Origin: Pelomyxa schiedti
Taxonomy: Eukaryota > Evosea > Pelobiontida > Pelomyxidae
Length of the DNA stretch: 31,604 bases
Direction: 5' to 3'
NCBI GenBank assembly: GCA_020536535.1
Contig: JAHLWZ010000998.1
Coordinates: 1-31,604 of the forward strand
Part shown: positions 22,436-31,604 of the stretch, piece by piece
Layout of the letters: each line of letters starts with the position of its first letter
Numbering within the stretch: the stretch's first letter is position 1
The notes under the pieces: model-generated
Told to the model about the DNA's origin: nothing
Databases searched by the model: none
The model's input: the letters and a program-made list of their open reading frames with translations, nothing else
Made by a program: the position numbers and the translations under genes

Positions 22436-25400
22436 ATGGCCACGATAGGGGCTTCACGGGGAGTTGGGGACGCGACGGTGGGAGTCAAGGCCGGGCGCAC
22501 CCTCGACTGGGCGGGCGACACCAAGCGCCTCTTCGCTCAGTCTCTTCTCCTAGCCCAACAACAAAAGCAAAAACAACAACAGCAAACTAGCCCACCCAGC
22601 CCGGCCACGCCTTCGTCGTCATCGCCATCGCCGTCTCCGTCGGCATCGGTATCGGCATCGGGGAGTACGTCCGCGGGGGTGCTTGGGCAGGTGCAGGGGA
22701 ATGGTGTCAACAAGGAGGGGATGGGGATGGGGATGGGGACACAGGGACGCGAATGTGTTGGTGTCGGTGGGGGTGGTGGTGGTGGTGGTGGTGTTTTTGA
22801 TGATGGGTTTGTAGGGGTGTACCTTGGTAGATTTGTGAGTGCTATAGCCAACGCGTCAACCAATAATGGGTGCGGGGGAACCGGCCCAGATTCATTGATT
22901 GCCCTCTCTGTGTTGAGGGTATTCCCCCCTCCCCCACCTTTCCAAAGACCGGGTTTCAATTTCAATATCAACGCTTTTAATTTGGTTCTTGGGCTTTTTT
23001 TCAATTTTTTAAATTTTTTTTGTTCTTTCTTCTCCACTTCTCCTATAATTAATTCCGTCTCTTAGGATGTAAGGCAACACTCACATGTTCTATCACTGGC
23101 ACATTATTTGTCTCACTGTGTACTGGACTCACCAACCACTTCCAACCTTCTGGAACCAGCATTTCAAATTCTGTTGAGGTACTCTCAAAATTATTATTAT
23201 TTGTTTTCTATCAGTCAACTCCCTCCTTAGATTTCTCAAGAGCCTCTCACTTTGTCGTTCTGAAACATCAACAAGAATGGGTACTCCATCAATCTAAAGT
23301 AATAATTTCAATTTATTCCTTGCAGAGGTATTTACATATGAGCTGATTTGTAGTGCGGCCCACATTGCTGTGCACAATCCACTTGCAGCCGTACCAATAT
23401 CAGCTGTAACTGCATCCCTGTGCACAGGTAATCATACACCCCATTATTTTTCTTTATTAATTGTACTTAGAGGTACTTTCCAATCCCAATGGCAGTATTA
23501 CAAGAGGTCTCCTTCGTGCTTTTGCTGCCGAGAACTTCCGTTTTGAGGACGCCGATTTTGTGGTGGTTATCAAGTTGCTCGAGAGTATTATTAGTGAAGA
23601 CATCAGTATTGTATGATCTAATACTTATTAGTCAAGTTATTAATGGAAATGAAAAGGCCGGCAAATTACCACTGTTTGAGGCATTGTCAAAGCTTATGCA
23701 TGGTAGTACACATACATATCCAGATGGCATGATAGACCGCCTTCTTTCTCTTGCTTTGTCTACCGATGCCAGAACGGTCAACTCAACTGGTGCAATGGTT
23801 TGTAACAAATTTTTCTCCAAACGGACTCAATTAATTTCTGCATTAGCATTTGGCTGCATCGTGTGCCGTGAAAGAAGACTTCGCCCGCAAGCTTTACCTT
23901 CAGTTCCAGACTATTCTAACAACTGATAACAAAGCCACCTCCCTGACAGCTGTGATGGAGGTCTTGCCAATCCTGTATGAAAGGTAGAGTTTCACAGTAA
24001 ATAGTCAGCCCGTTGATCAAAACAGGTATCCGGTTACACTCAGTTGTGTGCATGAAGATATGCTCAAGGTTGTGCTGTCTCCTAAGTTTTTAGCGGATAC
24101 AAGTCGGTGGAATGTAGCCCAATCTTCATTTTGCAAAATGCTGAAAGTACGCAATATCCACAAAACTACAACTCACTTTGAAATAGTTCGAACTTGAGCA
24201 TAATGGGATGCCTTTTGTTCGCCCAGTAATTAATACACTGGTTTCAAAAATGTATAGCCTTCGTCAAAAGAGAGCTGATATCCCTGGTGATGTAACTAAG
24301 GTATTTACTTGCCCTCATTTCGTTGCCCCTCATTTAATTTAGAATAATCCTGAACCACCAAGCTTCAAAGACGTTATAACTCTTCTGGGGCTTTTGACAT
24401 GTCACATTGATGACCCTAGGGTATTCCTTCCTTGCTCATTGGACACATTAACAATGAGTGGAAAAGGTGACTGAATTAGTTGTACCCACAATCATCAGCA
24501 ATACGATATCATATCCCCCCAAGGAAGATGACTTCTTAATGCTAGATCAACTCACAAAGATAGCGCAACTGAAGACCTCGACTGTGGAGGGGGAAGTCAT
24601 AAAAATCCTGGTATACCAAGTTCGATTTTTGTGTTTGTGTGAATGTCCTGCACAGGGTAACTTGTACCATCGAACGTCAAAAAATATTCACTGCGACCCA
24701 ACTATTGAAGACATTTTGGCAAAGGTGCCCAAACCCTTATCTCATGTGATTTCATTAATACCCCGCACCCATAGATATCCATGCTGTTCCAGTTCCTAGC
24801 AGAACGAATCAAGTCTGTCGAGGGAAAGAAATTCATGCTTAGACGTATGCTAGTTTTGATTCAGCAATGCGCCAAACTAAGTGCACTGAGGCCACCAGGA
24901 GAGTCAGTTGTGAATCTTCTTTGCAGCATTCTTCCTAATACACAATCAAGATTGCTACTCTTTCCCCCCTGAAGGGCATTGGGCTCCTACTTCCGGTTCT
25001 AGCGTCACTAACGTCAGCTGTGGATGATGAAACTGTTATACATCCAGATTCAGCAACTCAACAACTCTTTAGGAAAGTGTGGTTTTCATGTGTCCTGAAC
25101 AGATTCACAACAGAAGGTTCGCTGGGAATTGTAATTGCCCAACACTTATACTCTGCTAGGCGAGTGGCGCAAAGACTGGCTACAATCTATTCTTCGCTTC
25201 GCACACAAGATACCAGTCCTTGTCTTTGGAAAGCAGCATGTGTACATGGAAATGAACCTAGAGCTAGATGGAATAATTCGAGGGCTCGGATCAGTGTGAA
25301 AAAATACAGTATTATATAAACGCTCATACTTCACAGCAAGAGATTCCCGTTATCCGCAATAATCTCCTAAGTGCTTTTGGAAGCATGGAGATAGGAGGTT

Positions 25401-28400
25401 ACACTGCGGCCTCACTACTGAAAGGTTTAACTGATATTAATTCCGCCTATATCTTGTGCGTTTTCCACCTGGAAGTCAACAGGTGGGTGCTCTCCTGACA
25501 TCTTGACTTCTAAAAAGACTGCTCACAGACCCTACAATGGCAATTTCCAGTCCCTGTTCTCTTATTTGGAAGATCAATCTCTGGAAGGCTCCACTGTGCC
25601 AAATAACAACACTCTTCCTCTGTTGTTTCGTGCTATTTCTGACAAGGTTGCTCTCAAGAATTGTTTCCCTTCTAAACAAAAAAGGTATTTGATTCTCTGT
25701 GCAATTGGTTCAAAGCGCAGCCCAATACTCCTGCTCGTGACAACAAACTTTCAAGTTTTGGGCAATTTCTGCTGGTGAATGTTTGCAACAGGTATTTCCA
25801 CACTCCCGATGCATTGCTTCTGACACTTCATAGAGTCCTGCCAGCAAGTAAAGCTGCCACGGCTTATGTAAATGCCTTTGTGGAGAGGTCACTTGGAGTA
25901 AACTTAAGTTTTTCTGACTTCATCCAGATTCCCACAGGTTCTATGGCAACGACCTTGTATTCATACACTTCTGGAGCTAGTTGAAGCAGTCAACTCAAGG
26001 TTGAAGGCATCCCCAATTGAATTGGTGTGTTGAGAAAGGTATCAGCATTCTCTTTATTCTGATCCGTTTCAGTCACATGTCCGAGTTCCTGGAACTTCCT
26101 TTTCTGTAAACCTTCCTGAGGATTCAACAGCAATAGCTGAGATGTACAGAGAGGTAACTCCTTTTTTCGAAAAAGAAATCTAAGATTTTCCTGCAGATTC
26201 AAGCTATTGCTGCAAACTGGATTACACTTGGAAAAAAGACCTCCTCTGAAGAGACTGTTTCAGCTTTGCAAGTGTGCACTGTTTCTGACTGCTTACAATA
26301 ACATGTTACAGGAATATTTGCAAAGCTTTACAAGGTCGACTGCAACACTTCCCATCACACACTCTGGTGTGGCCTTGGCAATTCAACTTGGCACCTCCAC
26401 CAAAGGTAAGTTGAAACACAATTTATGGTAGTTTCCCGACTATCTGCAGAGCTTGTCACCCCGAATTCGACAAATGAAAATACAGCAGCACTAATGGTGG
26501 ACACTATACAAGCAAAGGCTGCCCACACTGGAAGTATAAATGGAATGTTCAATTTACTATCAGTTATCTATCCGGATGGTTGTCCAATGTTTTTCCAAAC
26601 ACTTTTCTTATGAAACTTAGCTGGCCCGGCTGAACTTCAAGCAAGGCTCGCGAGTATTCTTCTTCAAAATCTGACAAAAAGTTGCAACTCATTTGGAACA
26701 CCTTCCTGGAGTTTTGCCTTATATGCTGGAGCTATGTTTGAAGCAGCAACTTTTGTGGTTACGTGTGACCAAGTAGGATATTATTACTTAGCACTTGTCC
26801 TCCCTTACCCTGGACAGTATGACCTCTTGTTGAAGAAGCTTGTATGGGCTCCTGTAGAGTTATTTAGTGTGGAATCAATGCAAGTGGGAGTAGCAGTTTG
26901 GGGATGGCTCCTTGCTGAACGGGTGGATTTGGCAATTAAAATAATGTCTGAAATCTCTCATGCATGGTGTGCCCGTCAAACTGTGAAAATCACACTAAAC
27001 CACTGCAGGTTTTGGACAGTGGACAATCACAAGGGTTTATTTAACCAGGCCCCCAGGTCCGAACAATAAAAGTAATTTCACAATTATAACTTCTGCATTT
27101 AGACCTCCAAGTCCTTTAGCAGCTGAGCCTTCTGCATCACAGTTTACGGGCAATGAACATGCCCCACATCGTGTGTGGATTAAATTCCTACGCCAAAGAC
27201 ATGCCGTCATACAAACAACAAGCAAACCGCTGTTACAAATCCTGTCAAAGATGATGGCTAAAGCATTAAATACACCAGAAACATGGACGTGTGTGCTTGT
27301 ACATAAATACCAGTCTAACTTCTCCTTGGTAGTCTTTTACCATCCAGTCTTGGCACTCGATTCCAAATTCTTCTTCTTGCAATGCAAGTGTTCCCTTCCT
27401 GCGTAGAGGAGTCCTACCTGAGGCAAAGAATATTCGCGTGTGCTTTTCAGTGGTTCGAAAATTTTCCTATGTGTGCCTGCCTTCCTTTGACTCACTATGA
27501 GCACTAAAACAACACTCAAAGATGGTATGAACCTTCAACAAGAGAGGAACTGGTCGAAGATGTCAAGTACTATCCTACATGCAAGAACAAACATTTACGC
27601 TCCTTCAGGGTTCTCGTGGACTTCTGTAAACTAGTGGCACAAGACCATACCCTGTTAAACAGCGTACTTGTGAAAAATAAACATGCCCTGGGTGCAACAG
27701 CAACAATACGGTAAGATCCAGCCAATGTCTTATGTAGTTGTAACTAGAAAATAACCAGAGCCTCTCGAGCTCTTGATGCGGGAACCAAGTCAGTTTCAAG
27801 CTTAACCATTGTACCCCTGATCTCTCCACTGGAAGGTATTTGTCTTTCTGTTTCATACAAACTTATTGTCACTCATACTATCCAAGAGCAACTCCTTCAG
27901 ATTTACATGGTACTGAAACTTCAGACACGCCTGGTCATTCTTCTCGTTGGAAATGAAATTGAGCGCATCATAGTGTGGAACAATCCCCTCAACAGAATTT
28001 GCCTTCAAATCCCAGAGCAGAATATGTTCTCTTCGAACTCAATTCCTGCAGTAATCTCTCCTCTCCTACCCAACTTTTACATTTAGATTGAACCCATGAA
28101 GGATCTGAAAGGTCACTGGACAGATCACGTTAATACAGCATGGAGTGTGGCCCCAAAACTAGCTGTTCAGCTCTGGATAAGGTTGGTCCTGTATTCGTTT
28201 TTCCTCCAGTAACCCATATTTGGTAGATTTCCACTGACACATGTCAAGCAACTCTTAAGTCGCAAAGTCATGCTCAACCCGAGGGATGTAACAGCCTGCC
28301 CAGAAGCCGTTACCCTGTTAGTCACTGAAGAAAATGTGAAAAACAACATTCCAGAGCTGAAGGTATGAGTCATAGTAAATGTCTTTCTTTTAATAAAAGG

Positions 28401-29979
28401 AAAATAAGTATCTTGTATTCTGGGCTACCACAGACCCACCCACTGCATTATCATTTTTACGGGGGGAGTATCACTCACACCCCATTGTGACACAGTATGC
28501 TATCCGAGTGTTGAGGAAATTCAATCCTGAAACCATAATTTTCTACATTCCCCAACTTGTTCAATCACTTCGGTTTCTACTTACTGGTTTTATTGAATAT
28601 CTCAATCCCCACTCAAGGTATGACAAGTCTGATCTGGTAGAAGACTACCTTGTTGAAGTTGCTTCACAGTCACAGATTATTGCACACCAGCTTATTTGGA
28701 ATGCACAGACATACCCACTGGAAACCACCTTTGGTGGTGGCAAAGTACCAATCCCTCCTCTACCCAAATCATAGCCCATAACATGCCTCCAAAGGTTGAT
28801 ACGGATTTTGCCATAAAAGCGGGGCACATGCGGGAACGAATCATACAAAACTTTACACAAGAGGAATTCAATGCATATGAAGAGGAGTTCGGATTTTTTG
28901 GAAATTTTACAGCCATATCAGGGAAGCTCCTTCCCGTTGAAAAGGACCTCAGAAAGGTGAACGAAATCCAAGTATTCTCAAACTTACACAGTGTTAGCCC
29001 ACACTGAAAGCCGAGCTTCGTAAATTACCTGTAAAAGAGGGCAAAGTGTACTTACCGACTAATATCCACACGGTTGTGCACTCCATTGACCCAGAATCAG
29101 CTGCCTGTCTCCAGAGTGCAGAGAAGGTAGAGTCAAGTCCCTTTCTTCCTTCAAACAAAAAATAAATAGGTTCCCATTTTAGTCAATTTCATGGTTAGCA
29201 ACAAGAATGACCCCTCTGGCACTATTTCTAAGATGGGTTGCATCTTTAAGGTTTAGTAGTTCAAAAACTTCATCCATAATCAATAACAACACAAAACATA
29301 GAGTGGGGATGATATTCGGCAAGATATGTTGGCATTGCAGTGCATTGAACTATTGAAACGGATATTCCAGTCTGCCGGATTGAAATTGTTCCTCTTTCCA
29401 TATAAAATCATTGCAACTGCACCTGGGGTTTTCCTCCTTTTTGGTGCTTGATAACCTTTACAACAATTTAAAAGTGTGGTGTGATTGAGATGGTACCCAA
29501 CACCATGTCGCGAGACCAACTGGGCAAAAATTATGCAGGAAATCTTTACAGCTACTTCCTTGATAAATACGGGAATAAAACGAGCTCTACATTTCAAACT
29601 GTACAACCTTTCCTCTTACAAAAAATCACCATTTATGTACCCACAGGCCCGCCGGAACTTCATTCAAAGTATGGCCGCATATGCAATTGCCTCGTACCTT
29701 TTGCAGGTGAAAGACCGGCATAATGGGAACATTCTAATTGATGAGCAAGGGCACCTCATACACATAGGTTTGACGCCGGCAGTGGAACAATGTAAAACTC
29801 ATTTCCACAACTCAGATTTCGGCTTCCTCTTTGACCACACTCCTGGTGGTGACATGGCATTTGAAAAGGCACCCTTCAAGCTCACTGCGGAGATGATTGA
29901 CATAATGGGTGGTGTGCCCACTGCAGAACAGTTTGTCTGGTTCATGGAACAGTGTGTCCGAGCTTTCCTGGCATCCAGG
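22436..29979 (+). CDS. PI4KA: Phosphatidylinositol 4-kinase alpha (Stt4 type), 3' end displaced
   Basis: Makes PI4P at the plasma membrane. The start [20 protein letters not shown] at 22436 leads into a Gln/Ser/Gly-rich stretch, then [11 protein letters not shown] and, after an intron of about 146 nt (22919-23064), [17 protein letters not shown]. The body is a long helical solenoid in many small exons. Near the end: [20 protein letters not shown] (about 26850), then the lipid-kinase accessory helices [17 protein letters not shown] and [18 protein letters not shown] (28520-28710), [17 protein letters not shown] (about 29060), [19 protein letters not shown] (about 29310), [16 protein letters not shown], the catalytic [19 protein letters not shown] (29710-29767), a 48-nt intron 29768-29815, [20 protein letters not shown] and [14 protein letters not shown]. 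The match stops after the AGG codon at 29979, about 78 codons short of the family's end. The continuation is on the other strand at 31261-31026. As arranged here, a transcript would lack the end of the kinase C-lobe. Confidence 0.94.
29781..29861 (+). repeat. Inverted repeat A, left copy
   Basis: An 81-bp segment spanning the last 35 bases of the intron 29768-29815 and the first 46 bases of the DFG-motif exon of PI4KA. Its exact reverse complement stands at 29998-30078, 136 bp away. Because it is split exon and intron sequence in its proper place, this is the original copy. Confidence 0.97.
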
Positions 29980-29997
29980 TTTTTTTTCCGGACACCT

Positions 29998-30078
29998 AAT
30001 GCCATGTCACCACCAGGAGTGTGGTCAAAGAGGAAGCCGAAATCTGAGTTGTGGAAATGAGTTTTACATTGTTCCACT
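29998..30078 (-). repeat. Inverted repeat A', inverted copy of PI4KA DFG exon piece
   Basis: A perfect reverse complement of 29781-29861. On the minus strand it reads through the intron end and the [15 protein letters not shown] coding piece. It starts 18 bp after the point where PI4KA coding sequence breaks off; those 18 bases (T-run then CCGGACACCT) match nothing else I can see. Its right end overlaps fragment C by two bases (CT). Confidence 0.97.
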
Positions 30079-30119
30079 GGGGGTTGATGGTTGTGACGGG
30101 ATTGGGGAGTGCTGTGGGG
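30077..30119 (-). repeat. Fragment C, inverted 43-bp copy of part of repeat B
   Basis: An exact reverse complement of 30399-30441, joined directly to A'. It carries the same variant base as copy B (30431 T) and not that of B', so it was copied from B. It ends at 30119/30120, where the exon of the unrecognised gene begins. Confidence 0.95.
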
Positions 30120-30841
30120 CCTTCTTCTTGTATTTGATGCGGTTAGATCAACCACAAATCGGTTCCATGTTACTTCAGTCCTGGGACTCCGGTTTTACAT
30201 AGAATCCTCTTTCACACTATTTCACTTATTACCATACAGGGTACCATGCCTACGTAGCCATGCTTGTGCTCGATCACGCATACAACAACCCAATAGCAAA
30301 TGTATTTGAGGAACTAATATTCACATCAACACCAAAAACCATACCCAAAGCGGAACATCCCCCACACACTCACAACCAACACCAACAAACAACAACCACC
30401 CCACAGCACTCCCCAATCCCGTCACAACCATCAACCCCCAGAGGAACCAATGACCAACAAACAATAACCACCACACTGACTCCAGCAACCACAACAACCA
30501 CCACCACTACAAGTACCACTGCCACCACCACACAGGATACACACATAGAACCACCACCACCACTCCCACAGCTTCCAGTGTTGCTGAGCCAGGCCCCAGG
30601 AGCGAGGGGGAGGAACAGGAACAACCGGCTGCAATGGGCTGTGCTGGCCACCCTCCTGGTGCAGACTGACACTGTGCTGCTCAGGGAGCAACAGCAGTTA
30701 CTGGTGCAGGAGGACAGGCTCGACTTGGCCATGGTGTTGACTGCAAGAAAAATGCTGGCAAAGCCAAAGGAAGTAACTGCAAAGGAAAAGGACAGCAACG
30801 AGTCCAAAGAGGAAAAGGAGGTTGTTGTTTCAGGATTGTAA
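30120..30841 (+). CDS. 3' part of an unrecognised gene, 5' end cut off by the rearrangement
   Basis: Two exons fit: 30120-30191 (frame FLYLMRLDQPQIGSMLLQSW) and 30240-30841, joined across a 48-nt GT-AG intron with matching phase, giving SWDSG-YHAYVAML, then VLDHAYNNPIANVFEELIF. After that comes a low-complexity part rich in Thr, Pro and Gln (30340-30590), then RLQWAVLATLLVQTDTVLLR and a charged Lys/Glu-rich tail ending at TAA 30839-30841. The first part looks like helical-repeat sequence; I do not recognise the family. The left edge coincides with the end of fragment C, so the upstream coding part is missing here. It converges on the inverted PI4KA end with 184 bp between stops, where I see nothing beyond an open frame without resemblance. 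Confidence 0.6.
30345..30487 (+). repeat. Inverted repeat B, copy inside the unrecognised gene
   Basis: A 143-bp segment whose reverse complement is at 31262-31404 with a single difference (30431 T pairs with 31318 T instead of A). Here it is in frame with the Thr/Pro/Gln-rich part of the gene, so this is probably the original copy. A 43-bp internal part is also copied at 30077-30119. Confidence 0.95.
30493..30560 (+). repeat. ACC/ACA trinucleotide-rich low-complexity tract
   Basis: Imperfect CCA/ACA repeats encode mostly Thr in the unrecognised gene, directly after repeat B. Such tracts are prone to polymerase slippage or template switching, which may matter for the neighbouring rearrangement. 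Confidence 0.6.
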
Positions 30842-31025
30842 TAGAAAAAAATGAAATGGATTATCCCGGGATGTTTTCCTCTTCCTCCAGTCACAACTTA
30901 CAGCCCTCCACCACAGCTGGGAGGTTGTTTGTATTCTGCTCCATACGTCCGTGTAAAGACAGTTGTGGGATTCCGGGCACGATCACGAGAAAAAAACAGG
31001 ATTCAGGAAATAGTGGCACGATTAG

Positions 31026-31261
31026 TTACATGGAAATGCCGTTGTCGAACTGTTGGAATTTGTCGTAGAAGTAGGTGAAGAATGTGCCCTTGGCAGAGAA
31101 TGCACTGGCAACAACCCCGGCCATGAACTTTGCTGCATCAGTGGTGCTACTGGGGGGAGTGAACCGCTTGGTGAGGTTCTCTATTGTCACCGGCTTGAAG
31201 CAAGGCAGCTGCGTGTCAAGCATCAGTTGAACCAGCGTTATCAGACTGTTCATGTATTGCC
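31026..31261 (-). CDS. PI4KA: Inverted C-terminal end of PI4KA
   Basis: Reading leftward from 31261: QYMNSLITLVQLMLDTQLPC, then VTIENLTKRFTPPSS, DAAKFMAGVVASAFSAKG and YDKFQQFDNGISM, stop at 31028-31026. This is the end of the type III PI4-kinase catalytic domain (the family has a MLDT.LPCF segment, then L..RF.P, then a short end after a Tyr/Gln-rich helix). It is the exact piece missing from the plus-strand gene. Joining 29979 to 31259 (AGG, then CAA TAC ATG) keeps the frame with no intron needed. On this strand it has no start or upstream kinase sequence; repeat B' abuts its first codon. It could instead be the end of a second kinase gene lying beyond the window, but B' and the frame-perfect join argue against that. 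Confidence 0.9.
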
Positions 31262-31404
31262 TGCTGGAGTCAGTGTGGTGGTTATTGTTTGTTGGTCATT
31301 GGTTCCTCTGGGGGTTGTTGGTTGTGACGGGATTGGGGAGTGCTGTGGGGTGGTTGTTGTTTGTTGGTGTTGGTTGTGAGTGTGTGGGGGATGTTCCGCT
31401 TTGG
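31262..31404 (-). repeat. Inverted repeat B', copy at the right breakpoint
   Basis: The reverse complement of 30345-30487 with one mismatch. Its left end lies exactly where the inverted PI4KA coding sequence stops, and its right end (31404/31405) is where homology to B ends and new sequence begins. Here it has no open frame continuing the kinase. Confidence 0.95.
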
Positions 31405-31604
31405 TTTGCTGGTTTCTGACCTATATCCTTGTTGTACTGATCTCATTGTTCATTGTGCTTATGGTATACGTGGATCAGTTCCAGAAGTTTGTTTTTAACT
31501 TGTTCATAATCCTATTGGTTCCCCCCATACTCAGCTATCTTATCAACTTCCTGTTAGTAGTGTTTCATTTTTATCGTAGTTTTCTGAATATTTTCCATCT
31601 AGGC
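31380..31604 (+). CDS. Possible membrane-protein exon, open at right edge
   Basis: A frame without stops runs from 31380 to the window end. From 31407 it reads CWFLTYILVVLISLFIVLMV, then YVDQFQKFVFNLFIILLVPP and ILSYLINFLLVVFHFYRSFL: two to three strongly hydrophobic helices with a short polar turn. The other frames of both strands contain several stops. T-rich DNA can give such frames by chance, the length is only 75 codons, and no start or splice site is certain. I do not recognise a family. Confidence 0.3.
   Translation, partial: MCGGCSALVCWFLTYILVVLISLFIVLMVYVDQFQKFVFNLFIILLVPPILSYLINFLLVVFHFYRSFLNIFHLG

Noticed and set aside
22164-22457. Upstream extension of the channel frame on the minus strand, reaching past the PI4KA start
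   Set aside because: It would overlap the PI4KA coding start antisense. The internal Met at 22238 gives a simple exon, so I started the gene there, but the extension is not excluded.
29799-30155. Minus-strand frame containing the [15 protein letters not shown] kinase motif
   Set aside because: It exists only because of the inverted copy A'; it has no kinase sequence before or after and is not a second kinase gene.
30370-30894. Minus-strand frame of 174 codons rich in Val, Ser and Cys
   Set aside because: Antisense of the Thr/Pro/Gln-rich tract and repeat B.
29998-31404. Transposable element as cause of the inverted repeats
   Set aside because: The repeated segments are local gene pieces (kinase exon plus intron, part of the neighbouring gene). 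No transposase frame, terminal repeats of an element or target-site duplication is visible.
1-31604. tRNA, rRNA, CRISPR arrays, bacterial operon signals, alternative genetic code
   Set aside because: No cloverleaf, rRNA core or spaced direct repeats were seen by eye; genes have spliceosomal introns, and TAA, TAG and TGA all behave as stops.

Overview
The window is nuclear DNA of a compact-genome, single-celled eukaryote. Genes are split by many GT-AG introns, mostly 37-55 nt with a few of only 24-32 nt. Gaps between genes are about 70-420 bp, both strands are used, and the standard stop codons serve. All recognisable products are eukaryotic (TORC2, nuclear pore, lipid kinase). I cannot name the lineage from sequence alone. 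A protist fits best, because short introns occur together with a TTC5 homologue, a two-domain fluoride exporter and a pentameric ligand-gated channel.

Layout: 1-5816 (+) is most of a Rictor/AVO3 homologue (TORC2), open at the left edge. 6055-7472 (+) is a seven-knuckle CCHC protein of the CNBP/Gis2 type. 7685-8757 (+) is FAD synthase. 9036-14999 (+) is a large FG nucleoporin with a beta-propeller, closest to Nup214/Nup159. 15073-17039 (-) is a TTC5-type TPR plus OB-fold protein. 17461-19209 (+) is a two-domain CrcB/FEX fluoride exporter. 19321-22238 (-) is a pentameric ligand-gated ion channel fused behind a SAM-like domain. 22436-29979 (+) is phosphatidylinositol 4-kinase alpha (PI4KA/Stt4).

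The right end, about 29780-31404, is rearranged. The PI4KA reading frame stops matching its family at 29979, in the middle of the kinase C-lobe. The missing last ~78 codons lie 1.05 kb downstream on the opposite strand (31261-31026). Joining the two points gives a continuous reading frame without an intron. Inverted duplicates of local sequence sit at both joints: an 81-bp perfect repeat, a 143-bp repeat with one mismatch, and a 43-bp fragment. Between the joints lies the truncated 3' part of an unrecognised gene (30120-30841). Past the right joint is an open frame rich in hydrophobic residues that runs off the edge. This is either a real template-switching inversion or an amplification/assembly chimera.

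The genes do not form one pathway. Rictor and PI4KA both belong to plasma-membrane growth signalling. CNBP-like, nucleoporin, FAD synthase and TTC5 are housekeeping. The exporter and the channel are membrane ion-handling proteins. Several intron assignments were checked by summing exon lengths, which gave whole codon numbers for the CCHC, FAD synthase, FEX and channel genes.
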